Counted from the first letter of the stretch, positions 1 through 10,238 are shown. The stretch is DNA of 64,000 nt from Cobetia marina (GCF_001720485.1 NZ_CP017114.1:1612001-1676000), one strand, 5' to 3'. A program made the numbers and translations. Notes: generated from the sequence alone by a model not told the origin.

Positions 1-1
1 T

Positions 2-1156
2 GCGGGACAGCCATTTACAACTGGTGTAAAGCTTAGTTCATTATTGTATAATCGATTTGGTATTAGTAGCGACGATATTCCCCTAGAGATACTTGCTAAG
101 TATAACTTCAATGCTGGGGACTGTATATTGGAGTCTGATCTAGAAACTAAGCGGAGTTTTGTTCAGTTAGCCAGTGAACTTAATGATTTGATTCTCAAGC
201 AGGCAAGTGCAGAAAGACTTCCGTATTTAAATTATTTGTCATCTAAGGGGCTCTCATACGAGTCTAAGCCCGCTATTGTAGATATCGGCTGGAAAGCTAA
301 TATGCAAGCTTCCCTAGGCAGCTTAATGCATCGAAACTTAGATGGATATTATTACGCAACTCTTGATGGCGTAGATAAATGGATCTCTAAAGGACATTCT
401 TTGAGCTCTTATTTGGGTGATAATCTTAGTCAACTCTCTAAGGATGCTCTTGTATGTAATAGGCATATAGTTGAATTCTTAATCTGTAGTTCTGATAAAA
501 GCTTGATCAACATGAACCAGATCGGAGCTAGGTTCTATCCTAACTTTAAAAATGAAGCCAATTACAGTTATAGAAAATCTTTAATAACAGAGCTGCATAA
601 TGGCGCGGCTGAATTTGTCTCTGATGCTGTAAACTCCTTTGGTGAACTCCAAAAATCTATAATCCCATGCGTCAATACCTCAACTGCCGTTTTAACTTCA
701 TACTTGAATAAGCCGCTTGCTAAAGATATAGAGTTATTAAAAAATGTATCTTTTGAAGACTCTTTTGGTGGAGTCGAAAATATGCAGCTTGTATCCGACA
801 CTCAGAGAGATAAATCGGTTTGGAAATTAGGGTACGATAACTTACATTCTAAAAACACGACTAATAAAACTAAGCCTAAGCCAAAACCACGTGATAAACA
901 AGCGTTAGTGCCTGATTCACATAGAGACAAAGGACACGCCCAAGAGGCAGATTCCTCATCTTCACTCTATGCGTCTTTGGTTGATTCATTTAAAATGAAA
1001 GTTCTATTGGTTGAGAAGTTTGTTGTTAAAAAAACATCAACGTTTGGTCAGTATAATAAATATATTAGATCGAGAGATGAGTTTTTTAAAGATAGTAAGT
1101 CAAAGATTTTTTCTAATTGGTATATTTTTATAGCTAATAAATTAGGTGAGAAATGA
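2..1156 (+). CDS. C-terminal part of a surface-polysaccharide locus protein, COG5610-like (partial)
   Basis: The reading frame is open from base 2, so the true start lies before the window; the apparent TTG at 44 is internal. About 385 residues are visible. The segment V-D-I-G-W-K-A-N-M-Q near visible residues 90-105 resembles the conserved part of large predicted HAD-type proteins (COG5610) found in capsule and O-antigen loci; this is recognition from memory and the HAD motif itself would lie upstream. A Lys/Pro-rich linker (KPKPKPRDK) and a basic C-terminal tail follow. The stop overlaps the next start (ATGA), so the two genes are translationally coupled. The gene is strikingly AT-rich compared with everything after about 1950. 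The exact role is unknown. Confidence 0.5.
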   Translation, partial: AGQPFTTGVKLSSLLYNRFGISSDDIPLEILAKYNFNAGDCILESDLETKRSFVQLASELNDLILKQASAERLPYLNYLSSKGLSYESKPAIVDIGWKANMQASLGSLMHRNLDGYYYATLDGVDKWISKGHSLSSYLGDNLSQLSKDALVCNRHIVEFLICSSDKSLINMNQIGARFYPNFKNEANYSYRKSLITELHNGAAEFVSDAVNSFGELQKSIIPCVNTSTAVLTSYLNKPLAKDIELLKNVSFEDSFGGVENMQLVSDTQRDKSVWKLGYDNLHSKNTTNKTKPKPKPRDKQALVPDSHRDKGHAQEADSSSSLYASLVDSFKMKVLLVEKFVVKKTSTFGQYNKYIRSRDEFFKDSKSKIFSNWYIFIANKLGEK

Positions 1157-1896
1157 AGACTGCCTTCGTTCATATTAAAGACACTGTTAATACAGGTGAT
1201 AAAGCATGTACGCCCTTTCACTACTTTGATTTTCCTGAGCCTGAGTGTTTCGACTTAAAAGACAATATACCTAGCTGTGATACTGTCATATATGGTGGTG
1301 GTGCTATCGAGCCAAAATTAAGGAATGAAAAGCTACATCATAATGTTGACGCTAAACACAAAATCGCATGGGGGATAGGCACCTCTAGAAGCAGAAGTAA
1401 GGAGCATGGCCCTTTGGTTGATGACTTAGACCTATGTGGTGTAAGGGAAGTTGGCCGTGAAATTAATGCAGGGCCTAATGTTTATTATGTGCCATGTGTA
1501 AGTTGTATGTCTCCATTATTTGATATACCTTATAAAGAAGATATGGAAATTAGTATTTATAAACATGCCGCTAAAGATAATATTATAAATGATTCTGGTT
1601 TGCCTACGATTAACAATCGTGCTCCTCTAGATGAAGCTATAGAGTTTATGGGGAGATCTCATGTAGTTATTACTAACTCTTTTCATGGAGTCTACTGGGC
1701 TACCATGCTAGGAAAAAAAGTAATTTGTTTTCCATTTTCTTCCAAGTTTTATGGTTATAAATATCCGCCTTCATATGCTAATAAGGAAAACTGGAGGCTA
1801 AAGCTTAATTCAGCACAGGCGCATCCTGATGCTCTGGATGATTGTCGTTCGCTCAATGTTAGTTTTTATAATTCTATTAAGAATCTAATTGGTTAG
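1153..1896 (+). CDS. Polysaccharide pyruvyl transferase family protein
   Basis: This 247-residue protein matches the polysaccharide pyruvyl transferase family (PF04230). Members use phosphoenolpyruvate to add ketal pyruvate to a glycan sugar, or are inactive relatives in glycan loci. Visible hallmarks are Y-G-G-G-A near residue 50, W-G-I-G-T near 75, and the late N-S-F-H-G-V-Y-W-A motif followed by G-K-K-V-I-C-F-P. The start overlaps the previous stop by 4 bases, so it shares that operon. It is shorter than many family members (300-400 residues). AT-rich codon use points to recent acquisition as part of a variable capsule/O-antigen block. The acceptor sugar cannot be read from sequence. Confidence 0.8.
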   Translation: MKTAFVHIKDTVNTGDKACTPFHYFDFPEPECFDLKDNIPSCDTVIYGGGAIEPKLRNEKLHHNVDAKHKIAWGIGTSRSRSKEHGPLVDDLDLCGVREVGREINAGPNVYYVPCVSCMSPLFDIPYKEDMEISIYKHAAKDNIINDSGLPTINNRAPLDEAIEFMGRSHVVITNSFHGVYWATMLGKKVICFPFSSKFYGYKYPPSYANKENWRLKLNSAQAHPDALDDCRSLNVSFYNSIKNLIG

Positions 1897-1902
1897 GGAT
1901 AG

Positions 1903-2724
<822 letters not shown>

Positions 2725-2745
2725 GTCTGCAAAGGGAATAGCGTC

Positions 2746-4035
2746 GTGACGATTGAGATGAACCAGAAAACGGTCATCATCATTCCTGCACGTTACGGCT
2801 CCAGTCGTCTGCCAGGGAAGCCCCTGGCAGACATTGCTGGCAAGCCGATGGTGCAGTATGTGGTGGAGCGTGCTTCCCAGGTATCTGGAATTGATGCTGT
2901 CTGGGTAGCCACTGATGACCAGCGTGTCTTCGATACCGTGGAAGCTTTCGGTGGGCAGGCCGTCATGACCTCTCCAGAGCATGCCTCCGGTACGGATCGC
3001 CTGGTTGAAGTGATGCAGAAGGTGCCTGCCGACATCTACCTCAATGTGCAAGGTGATGAGCCATTGGTTCGGCCGGGAGATCTGGCGCTGCTGGTGGAAG
3101 CCATGCATGACAGTTGGGTGAAAGTGGGCACACTTTGCCATGCCATCTCGGCAGAGGAGGCCAGGAATCCGAATACTGTCAAGGTGCTGTGTGATCAGTT
3201 TGATGATGCCTTGTACTTCAGTCGCTCTCCGATTCCGTATCCCCGCGAGGCAGAAGAGGCCAGCTATCGCAAGCATGTCGGTGTCTATGCCTATCGGCGC
3301 GAGGTGCTGGAGGGATATTCGCAGTTGCCACAGCCTATGGCTGAGCGTGCTGAATCGCTCGAGCAGCTGCGTCTCATGCATGCAGGCATCAAGATTCGTG
3401 TCATTGAGGTAGAAGAGACAGGCCCGGGCGTTGACACTCCTGAATGTCTTGAGAAGGTAAGGGCCTTGGTGGAAGGGCGTCCCTCATGCCCCAAGTCTGA
3501 GCCACTGGCCAGAACTCGGCTGCTGATTACGGATGTTGATGGCGTACTGACGGATGGTGGTATCTATTACGATGCCTCTGGTGAATCTCTCAAGCAATTC
3601 CATGTCCGCGATGGCCTGGGTATCCGCTTGTTGGAGGAGTGCGGTATTCAGGTGGCAGTGCTGTCAGGGCGCGATTCCGCGACACTACGCAAGCGCGTGG
3701 CGGATCTTGGGATTTCTCATTCCAGGCTTGGGGTGAAAGACAAACATGCTGCATGTCTGGAACTGATGACGGCGGCGGGGGTTACCGCAGATCAGACGGT
3801 CTTCATCGGTGATGATGTGATTGATCTGCCAGCCTTCGAGGCTTGTGGTAGCGCTTACGCCGTGGCGGATGCCCCCGACTATATCAAGTCACAAGCCGAT
3901 GAAGTGCTGTCTCTTCCGGGTGGCAAGGGAGCTGTCAGAGAGCTGGCAGACCGAATCCTTTTGGCGCAGGGCAAGGAAGCTGTCTATAGCACCGCAGCAG
4001 GTTTCCTGGGCAATGTTGCCAAGGTTGCACAATAA
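2746..4035 (+). CDS. kdsBC: Fused CMP-Kdo synthetase / Kdo-8-phosphate phosphatase (KdsB-KdsC)
   Basis: A 429-residue two-domain protein. Residues about 5-245 are a KdsB-type cytidylyltransferase (I-I-P-A-R-Y-G-S-S-R-L-P-G-K-P; G-D-E-P; H-V-G-V-Y-A-Y). Residues about 258-415 are a KdsC-type HAD phosphatase with D263-V-D265-G-V-L-T-D-G, S-G-R, K-D-K-H and G-D-D-V-I-D, ending in the KdsC-like G-G-K-G-A-V-R-E. Both catalytic sets look intact, so one polypeptide could dephosphorylate Kdo-8-P and activate Kdo with CTP. GTG at 2746 is chosen because AAGGGA sits 8 bases upstream; ATG at 2758 is the alternative. In E. coli these are separate genes. No frameshift signal is seen between the domains. 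Confidence 0.93.
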   Translation: MTIEMNQKTVIIIPARYGSSRLPGKPLADIAGKPMVQYVVERASQVSGIDAVWVATDDQRVFDTVEAFGGQAVMTSPEHASGTDRLVEVMQKVPADIYLNVQGDEPLVRPGDLALLVEAMHDSWVKVGTLCHAISAEEARNPNTVKVLCDQFDDALYFSRSPIPYPREAEEASYRKHVGVYAYRREVLEGYSQLPQPMAERAESLEQLRLMHAGIKIRVIEVEETGPGVDTPECLEKVRALVEGRPSCPKSEPLARTRLLITDVDGVLTDGGIYYDASGESLKQFHVRDGLGIRLLEECGIQVAVLSGRDSATLRKRVADLGISHSRLGVKDKHAACLELMTAAGVTADQTVFIGDDVIDLPAFEACGSAYAVADAPDYIKSQADEVLSLPGGKGAVRELADRILLAQGKEAVYSTAAGFLGNVAKVAQ

Positions 4036-4103
4036 AGAGTGAAGGATACTGCTCAGCAGCAGCATCGCTGGGCAGCCTAGTATCATGGACAGAGGGTTAT
4101 GCA

Positions 4104-5051
4104 ATGCCAAGCGTCGAGATTGGAAAGAAGGTCTTCGTGACTCAGGCGGAGGCACTTCAAGTCACTTCTGAGCGTTTAGGGAGTGAGTTTGAAGAGTCGG
4201 TGCGCATGATCATGACGACGTCAGGTCGGGTGATCGTATCGGGAATGGGGAAGTCCGGTATCATCGGCAACAAGATTGCGGCCACACTGGCTTCGACGGG
4301 GACTCCCAGTTTCGCCGTGCACCCGGCAGAGGCTTACCACGGTGACTTGGGGATGTTCACCAAAGGGGATGTGGCCATCCTCATCTCCTACAGTGGTGAA
4401 ACGGAAGAGGTCATTCGCCTGATCCCTTCCTTGAAGCACTTTGGTGTGAAGATCATTGCACTGGTAGGAAACCCCAGCTCGACACTTGGCAAGAACAGTG
4501 ACTTGGTACTGGATGTTGGTGTTGATCGTGAGGCGTGCCCCAACAATCTGGCACCGACTACCTCGACTACCGTCACCCTTGTCATGGGGGATGCGCTTGC
4601 CGTTGCCTTGATCGAGCGTCGTCAGTTCATGCCTCAGGACTTCGCGGTATTTCATCCCGGTGGAAGTCTCGGGCGTCGTCTATTGACGCGCGTACGCGAT
4701 GTCATGCATTCGCCAGTCCCTTGCAATACGCCTGCTGACTCCCTGCGTGAAGTCATCATGACGATCACCCAAGGCGGGTTGGGACTCACTGTCATTGCTG
4801 AGAACGGCACCATCCATGGGTTGATCACGGATGGTGACTTGCGCCGCTCTCTCTTTGACAATCAAGGACTGGATGGCGTGACAGGGGGCGATATCATGAC
4901 GCGCACCCCGATGACGATCAATGAGAACGAGATGTTCTCGGCTGCCGAGAACACCATGTTGAAAGCCAATGTCACCTCCTTGTTGGTGGTAGATGACAAT
5001 GGTGCGCTGACGGGTGTTCTCAAGCTTCAGGATGCTCGCAAGATCGGTTGA
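4104..5051 (+). CDS. kdsD: Arabinose-5-phosphate isomerase (KdsD/KpsF)
   Basis: This 315-residue protein converts ribulose-5-phosphate to arabinose-5-phosphate, the first committed step toward Kdo. An N-terminal SIS domain carries G47-M-G-K-S-G-I-I-G-N-K-I-A, P-A-E-A-Y-H-G-D-L-G and I-S-Y-S-G-E-T-E-E. The segment F-H-P-G-G-S-L-G-R-R-L leads into two CBS domains (about residues 205-315), the full family architecture. ATG 4104 follows an AGAGGG. With kdsA and kdsBC it gives all four Kdo enzymes in one tandem unit. Lying beside capsule-type genes, it could be either the LPS copy or a KpsF-type capsular copy; sequence alone does not decide. Confidence 0.95.
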   Translation: MPSVEIGKKVFVTQAEALQVTSERLGSEFEESVRMIMTTSGRVIVSGMGKSGIIGNKIAATLASTGTPSFAVHPAEAYHGDLGMFTKGDVAILISYSGETEEVIRLIPSLKHFGVKIIALVGNPSSTLGKNSDLVLDVGVDREACPNNLAPTTSTTVTLVMGDALAVALIERRQFMPQDFAVFHPGGSLGRRLLTRVRDVMHSPVPCNTPADSLREVIMTITQGGLGLTVIAENGTIHGLITDGDLRRSLFDNQGLDGVTGGDIMTRTPMTINENEMFSAAENTMLKANVTSLLVVDDNGALTGVLKLQDARKIG

Positions 5052-5086
5052 GTGGCTCACTGATCATGAATTCAATGGAGTCAGGC

Positions 5087-6103
5087 ATGTGGTCACTTGC
5101 TGCTAGATGCATGGATGCACTTGGATTGTTGACAGGTGCCAAGTCCTTCGTGGCCAATCCAGTGCTGGGCAGTGCTGAGCTCAATCGGCGTGGTCTTCAC
5201 CTGGCACGCCTGCGCGCTGCGCATTGGCTGATGCGTGTACGCCAGGCCTGGTTTGCCTATGGCGTTCCGCGAGAGCAGCGCAAGGCCTTTCAGCGTGATG
5301 GCTATCTGATGCTGGAAGATTTCCTGCCTGCGGAGCAGTATCAGCGGCTGCTCACTGAGGCTGAGGGGGCACGTGGCGAGATTCGTCAGTGTCGGCAGGC
5401 AGATACCTTGACCCGTCGCCGGGTGATGTCACCGGAAAATGTTGAAGCCTTGCCGGAAATGCAGGCCTTGATGCGTGACAGACGATTCCGCCGTCTCATG
5501 CGTTACTGCAGTGGTCATGCTCGCCAGCCCATCATGCATCTGGAGCGCATCCACAATGGTGTACTGGAAAGTCACGAGCGCGATCCTCAGAAATCACTGC
5601 ACGTGGATACCTTCCAGCCCACCATGAAGTTCTGGCTATATCTGCAGGATGTGACGCCTGCACAGGGCCCCTTCATGTTCGTGCCTGGTTCCACTCGCCT
5701 GACGTCAGCCCGATTGACGTGGGAGAAGCACATGAGCCTGATCGCCCGTGATCATCCCAATCGCTATACCCAGCGAGGCTCGTTCCGGGTGGATGAGGGG
5801 GATCTGGAGCGCTTCGGGCTGGGCGAGGTCAAGCACTTTGCCGTGAAGGCCAACACCCTGTTGATCGCCAATACCTACGGCATGCATGGCCGAGGTGAGG
5901 CAGAGCAGGGCAGTACACGCTTTGCGCTGTGGGGAATGAGTCGTACGACTCCCTTCTCTCCGTTACCGGGACTGGGTTTCGAGTGGTTGAATCGCGTGCA
6001 GTACAAGGTACTGGAGGCTGAACGGCAGCGTGATGATCGCAAGGCCGCCGCCCGGGGAGAGCAGGCTTCCTGGTTCGTTCCCTCGGACAACGGCGAGCTG
6101 TGA
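5087..6103 (+). CDS. Phytanoyl-CoA dioxygenase (PhyH) family Fe(II)/2-oxoglutarate hydroxylase
   Basis: A 338-residue protein of the PhyH family of non-haem iron, 2-oxoglutarate-dependent oxygenases. The iron-binding facial triad is visible as H172-x-D174 (S-L-H-V-D-T-F-Q) and H267 (Y-G-M-H-G-R-G), with a likely 2-oxoglutarate-binding Arg in S-T-R-F-A-L-W-G. The P-G-S-T element after F-M-F-V is typical. ATG 5087 is preferred because GGAG sits 6 bases upstream; the frame is open further up to ATG 5066 and 5075 and a TTG overlapping the kdsD stop. It follows kdsD directly and ends before a strong terminator, so it probably belongs to the Kdo operon. The substrate is unknown; a glycan or lipid modification is inferred only from position. 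Confidence 0.75.
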   Translation: MWSLAARCMDALGLLTGAKSFVANPVLGSAELNRRGLHLARLRAAHWLMRVRQAWFAYGVPREQRKAFQRDGYLMLEDFLPAEQYQRLLTEAEGARGEIRQCRQADTLTRRRVMSPENVEALPEMQALMRDRRFRRLMRYCSGHARQPIMHLERIHNGVLESHERDPQKSLHVDTFQPTMKFWLYLQDVTPAQGPFMFVPGSTRLTSARLTWEKHMSLIARDHPNRYTQRGSFRVDEGDLERFGLGEVKHFAVKANTLLIANTYGMHGRGEAEQGSTRFALWGMSRTTPFSPLPGLGFEWLNRVQYKVLEAERQRDDRKAAARGEQASWFVPSDNGEL

Positions 6104-6157
6104 GATAGGTCTACTGACGTGCCGGACGCCTGGGCAAGGCATCCGGCCATGGTTCCT

Positions 6158-6212
6158 GACAGACACAAGAAAGCCCCGTTCGCTTCGCGTTCGGGGCTTT
6201 CTTGTGTCTGTC
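6158..6212. terminator. Perfect 21-bp inverted repeat, terminator of the Kdo operon
   Basis: Arms 6158-6178 and 6192-6212 are exact reverse complements around a 13-base loop. The stem carries GCCCCG/CGGGGC next to CTTTCTT, the usual layout of a rho-independent terminator. It lies 55 bases after the dioxygenase stop. The stretch from there to 6463 holds no convincing gene and must contain the promoter for rfbB. Confidence 0.85.
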
Positions 6213-6463
6213 ATACCTCGGAAGGAGGTTTCTCCCTCGTCATATGAGAATTGCCTCATCATATTGAGGTGACAGTCGGCGCAGGAATTTCAGCTGGGCG
6301 ACGGCAGGTGAATCGGGCGAGGGCCAGCGATGGCGTGACGTATCATCTAGGGACAAGGAGGGTGGCAACCCGGTGCTTTGTCAGCGCCAGCTGGTCGGCG
6401 TTGGCATGACTGACAGCACTCTCACATTTTCTTTCTGCGCCGAGTGCGTGGCCGAGGTGAAGC

Positions 6464-7537
6464 ATGAAGTTCCTGATTACCGGTGGTGCCGGTTTCATTG
6501 GCTCAGCCGTGGTGCGTGAGTTGATCCATTCGACAACCCATGAAGTGGTCAATCTCGACAAGTTGACCTACGCGGGCAACCTGGACTCGCTGGAGTCCGT
6601 CAGTGACCACCCACGGTACGCCTTCGAGCAGGCGGATATCTGTGATGCCAAGGCATTGGCGCGCATCTTCCGTGAGCATCAGCCGGATATCGTCATGCAC
6701 CTCGCCGCCGAGAGCCATGTGGACCGCTCCATCGATGGGCCGGAAGCCTTCATCGAGACCAATGTCATGGGCACCTGCCGTCTGCTGGAAACCGCACGTC
6801 GTCATTGGAAGCAGCTGACGATGGTCAATCCGGAGAAGGCCGAGAGATTTCGTTTTCACCATATCTCGACCGATGAAGTGTTCGGGGATCTCGATGATGA
6901 TGCCTCCGGTTTCCACGAGCAGACACCTTACGCACCGAGTTCTCCCTATTCGGCGAGCAAGGCGGGCTCGGATCATCTGGTCAGAGCCTGGCAGCGCACT
7001 TATGGCCTGCCCACGCTGATGACCAACTGCTCCAACAACTATGGCCCCTATCACTTCCCCGAGAAACTGATTCCCCTGACGATCCTGAATGCGCTGGAGG
7101 GCAAGGCATTGCCTGTCTATGGAAGCGGCCATCAGGTGAGGGACTGGTTGTATGTGGAGGATCACGCCCGCGCCTTGATCAAGGTGGCGTGTGAGGCAGA
7201 GGTGGGGCAGAGCTACAACATCGGGGGCCACAACGAGCAACGCAACATCGATGTCGTCCGCATGATCTGCGCTCTGCTCGAAGAGATGGTGCCGACACGG
7301 CCAGAAGGCGTCGCACATTACGCAGACTTGATCACTTTCGTCTCTGACCGGCCGGGGCACGATCTGCGCTACGCCATCGATGCCGCCAAGATTGACCGGG
7401 AGCTTGGGTGGCGCCCTCGGGAAACTTTCGAAAGTGGCCTGCGCAAGACAGTGCACTGGTACCTGGAGAACCCTGAATGGTGGCAGCGTATCCGTGATGG
7501 CCATTATCAAGGAGAGCGCCTGGGCGTCAGCGCCTGA
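6464..7537 (+). CDS. rfbB: dTDP-glucose 4,6-dehydratase
   Basis: The 357-residue extended short-chain dehydrogenase makes dTDP-4-keto-6-deoxy-D-glucose, precursor of rhamnose and many deoxy-amino sugars of surface glycans. It has the NAD motif G-G-A-G-F-I-G at residues 7-13, S-T-D-E-V-F-G-D (catalytic T-D-E), Y162-S-A-S-K166 and [17 protein letters not shown], all characteristic of RfbB/RmlB. Length is normal. It is followed about 340 bases later by rfbA in the same direction, but rfbC and rfbD are absent here, so the final sugar is not defined by this locus. Confidence 0.97.
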   Translation: MKFLITGGAGFIGSAVVRELIHSTTHEVVNLDKLTYAGNLDSLESVSDHPRYAFEQADICDAKALARIFREHQPDIVMHLAAESHVDRSIDGPEAFIETNVMGTCRLLETARRHWKQLTMVNPEKAERFRFHHISTDEVFGDLDDDASGFHEQTPYAPSSPYSASKAGSDHLVRAWQRTYGLPTLMTNCSNNYGPYHFPEKLIPLTILNALEGKALPVYGSGHQVRDWLYVEDHARALIKVACEAEVGQSYNIGGHNEQRNIDVVRMICALLEEMVPTRPEGVAHYADLITFVSDRPGHDLRYAIDAAKIDRELGWRPRETFESGLRKTVHWYLENPEWWQRIRDGHYQGERLGVSA

Positions 7538-7874
7538 TCCGTCGTTCTCATGTGTCTGTAAGGCCTGGAGTATGGCGTCACGTCATGGTGGCATGGGGCG
7601 TCTGGATGAGCGGCATCATGCAAGGCATGACTGACACTTGATCCAAGTATGTTAATTAAATGATGTTGGTAACGTCAGTCAAACATGGGGCAAATGGGGA
7701 TGAATATCGGTGAAAACCATGCTGCGTGACAGGTAAGGGGCACGTACTCTGTTCTGCGACACGGACTGATGAAGCAAGGCATTTTCAAAGCCATGATGCT
7801 CGATGCCCATTTGTCGGTCGGTGTTCGCTATCCGCGGTGACAGCGGAATGACGTCAAGGGACAGGGAGATCAGC
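7538..7874 (+). other. Intergenic region between rfbB and rfbA
   Basis: No convincing gene is visible in these 337 bases. An AT-rich patch around 7640-7670 (TTGATC, then TTAATTAAATGAT) could hold a promoter for rfbA, but the -10 is not clear. No hairpin terminator after rfbB was recognised. Confidence 0.3.
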
Positions 7875-8801
7875 ATGGCACGGAAAGGCATTATTCTCGC
7901 GGGTGGTTCGGGTACACGGCTGCACCCGATCACGCTCGGCGTCTCCAAGCAGTTGTTGCCCATCTATGACAAGCCGATGATCTTCTATCCGGCCTCGGTA
8001 CTGATGCTGGCGGGAATTCGCGACATTCTCATCATCTCGACGCCTGAAGATCTGCCGCAATATCAGCAACTGCTGGGGAGTGGAGAGCAGTATGGCGTGC
8101 ACTTCGAATACGCCGTACAGCCCAGCCCGGATGGCCTTGCTCAGGCGTTTCTGATCGCCGAGGACTTCATCGGGGAAGACGATGTCTGCCTGGTGCTGGG
8201 CGACAATATCTTCCATGGCCCCAATTTTACCGGCCAGCTCAAGCACGCGGCGTCACGTGCTTCCGGGGCTACCGTATTCGGGTATCTGGTTCAGGACCCG
8301 GAACGCTTTGGTGTCGTGGAGTTCGACGAAGAGGGTCGGGCGCTGTCCATCGAGGAGAAGCCAGCTCATCCTCGTTCTCCCTTCGCGGTGACGGGGCTGT
8401 ATTTCTACGACAACGATGTCGTGGAAATCGCCAAGCAGGTCAAGCCTTCTGCGCGCGGCGAACTGGAGATTACCTGCATCAACAATGCCTATCTGGAACG
8501 TGGGGATCTGCATGTCGAGCGCCTCGGCCGTGGCTTCGCGTGGCTGGATACCGGTACCCACGATAGCCTGTTGGACGCAGGGCAGTACGTGCAGACCATC
8601 GAGCATCGTCAGGGACTCAAGATTGCCTGTCTGGAAGAAATTGCCTGGGGTAATGGCTGGATCAGCGATGAGGAGTTGCAGGTGCTGGGCCAGCGTCTCA
8701 GCAAGACGGGCTATGGGCAGTACTTGCTCAAGCGTCTTGAGGATGTGAGAAGGGCGACCTCACAAGGAGAGGATCGACACGAGCTGATCAGGGTCGCATG
8801 A
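7875..8801 (+). CDS. rfbA: Glucose-1-phosphate thymidylyltransferase
   Basis: RfbA/RmlA joins glucose-1-phosphate and dTTP to give dTDP-glucose, the substrate of RfbB. The 308-residue protein opens with [15 protein letters not shown], the nucleotidyltransferase signature, followed by [20 protein letters not shown] and E-K-P, all typical. ATG 7875 is chosen because GGGAG lies about 6 bases upstream and it gives the standard N-terminus; the frame is open further to 7803. The gene ends before a clear terminator. Confidence 0.97.
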   Translation: MARKGIILAGGSGTRLHPITLGVSKQLLPIYDKPMIFYPASVLMLAGIRDILIISTPEDLPQYQQLLGSGEQYGVHFEYAVQPSPDGLAQAFLIAEDFIGEDDVCLVLGDNIFHGPNFTGQLKHAASRASGATVFGYLVQDPERFGVVEFDEEGRALSIEEKPAHPRSPFAVTGLYFYDNDVVEIAKQVKPSARGELEITCINNAYLERGDLHVERLGRGFAWLDTGTHDSLLDAGQYVQTIEHRQGLKIACLEEIAWGNGWISDEELQVLGQRLSKTGYGQYLLKRLEDVRRATSQGEDRHELIRVA

Positions 8802-8862
8802 GGCAAGCCCCATGAGGGCCGGTCGATGAGTGATCGGCCGGACATTTGAGGTATCGATGAGT

Positions 8863-8892
8863 CAAGGCCCACAGCTTACCCTGTGGGCCTTG
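8863..8892 (+). terminator. Rho-independent terminator after rfbA
   Basis: A 12-bp perfect stem (8863-8874 with 8881-8892) with a 6-base loop lies 61 bases after the rfbA stop; the right arm CTGTGGGCCTTG runs into TCGTTG, so the U-tract is weak. The following 200 bases up to the next gene show no gene. Confidence 0.75.
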
Positions 8893-9110
8893 TCGTTGCT
8901 GGAAGGGCTGTCAGCGGCCCTAACGCATGTAACACGTTGATTACCTCCGCTACATGTTGGCAGCATTCGGGTGGTGTCTGGCTCAGAATTCATTAAGCTC
9001 AGAGGAAGCGTCCCAGAGACAATGTGTGCTCTTTCGCGCGCTTGCCTCCCTTTTTGGCCTCCGGGCCAGACGCGCCGGGACCATGAATGCCTCGTGTAAA
9101 GGAGACTGTC

Positions 9111-10136
9111 ATGACCGCCTTCCCGACAACCCCACGCTGGATCGTACTCAGCGATGATGCTCTGGCACTGGAAGACATCTATTTCTTCCTGCCTGCCATG
9201 GGCGCCTTGCGCAAGGAAGGCACTCGCGTCGAGCGTTTCGAGACGCGTCGCTGGAAGTTCTCGCCCAGGCTGGCTCAGGCGCGCCTCGGCGGTGCCTGTC
9301 TGCTAATCGCCCGCACCCTGGGTGAGGAGTGGATCGAGATGCTGGAGGCTCACCGCGAGCAGCATGGCCGCATCTGCTATCTGCTGGATCATGATCTCGT
9401 CACCGCGCAGCCTCAGGAGGAAAGCGAGAGGCAGGCACGTGAGTTGCAGCAACGCCTGCTGGCGCTGGCGGATGAGGTGGTGGTGGTCAGCGAGCAGTTG
9501 CAGACCGCTCTGGCGGGCCTGCATCCCAAGGTCAGCCTGCTGACGCCGCCGCTGACAGGGGCGCTGCCGGACCTTCGCCATCTCGACAGTCAGGATTGGT
9601 GCATCGGCTTTCATGGCACCCTGGCGCATCGCGACGATATCGTGGCGCTGGCACCGGTACTGCGCGATATCCAGACGCGTCACGACGATACCGAGGTGGA
9701 GTTGATGATGGGGCGTCATCTGCCGCTGGCGCTGAGTGACATTCCGCGCCTCAAGTCCATGGAGGCGTTGGGCTGGGAGGCTTTCCAGGACTATTGCTCG
9801 CGGCGGCGGATCGCCATCGGTCTCGCGCCCTTGATGGCGGATTCGGTCAATCACGACATGTCGTGGCGGCGTTTTCTCGATATCACGCGCATGGGCGGGG
9901 TGGGGGTCTACAGTCGTCGCGCTCCCTATCATGAGCTGATCGAGGATGGCGTCGACGGCCTGCTGGTCGGGGATGACCCGGCAGAGTGGCTGGCGGCGCT
10001 GGAGCGTCTGTTGAGTGATCGGGATGCCACCCGCGCCATGGCGCACAACGCCCAGCACAAGGCCCATGAGGTGGGGGACCCCCTGCGAGTGCTGGATTTC
10101 TGGCGGGCCCGCAGCACGATGGCCCCGACACGCTGA
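9111..10136 (+). CDS. Glycosyltransferase-like protein (GT-B type)
   Basis: A 341-residue protein resembling the C-terminal half of GT-B glycosyltransferases. The segment C-I-G-F-H-G-T-L-A-H-R-D-D-I near residue 165, A-I-G-L-A-P-L near 245, and the late Y-H-E-L-I-E-D-G-V-D-G-L-L-V-G-D-D with P-A-E-W are typical of family 1/4 transferases that bind a nucleotide-sugar donor; the usual E-x7-E is only loosely kept. No signal peptide or membrane segment is visible. ATG 9111 has AAAGGAG 6 bases upstream. It stands alone between two terminators, downstream of the sugar nucleotide genes, so a glycan assembly role is inferred. Donor and acceptor are unknown. Confidence 0.65.
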   Translation: MTAFPTTPRWIVLSDDALALEDIYFFLPAMGALRKEGTRVERFETRRWKFSPRLAQARLGGACLLIARTLGEEWIEMLEAHREQHGRICYLLDHDLVTAQPQEESERQARELQQRLLALADEVVVVSEQLQTALAGLHPKVSLLTPPLTGALPDLRHLDSQDWCIGFHGTLAHRDDIVALAPVLRDIQTRHDDTEVELMMGRHLPLALSDIPRLKSMEALGWEAFQDYCSRRRIAIGLAPLMADSVNHDMSWRRFLDITRMGGVGVYSRRAPYHELIEDGVDGLLVGDDPAEWLAALERLLSDRDATRAMAHNAQHKAHEVGDPLRVLDFWRARSTMAPTR

Positions 10137-10168
10137 GGCGTGCCATCGCGATCTCCCTGCATGTCTTC

Positions 10169-10198
10169 AAGCGCCGCGCCCCATAGGGTGCGGCGCTT
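10169..10198 (+). terminator. Terminator after the glycosyltransferase
   Basis: AAGCGCCGC (10169-10177) pairs with GCGGCGCTT (10190-10198) and runs into TTGG. It begins 32 bases after the stop codon. Confidence 0.65.
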
Positions 10199-10238
10199 TG
10201 GTATGATCACCAGCCTCAGTCTGTCAATGGAGCAGGGC

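Noticed and set aside
5087..6103. Known Kdo 3-hydroxylase KdoO
   Set aside because: KdoO belongs to a different protein family; this protein has PhyH features, so only a general oxygenase name is given.
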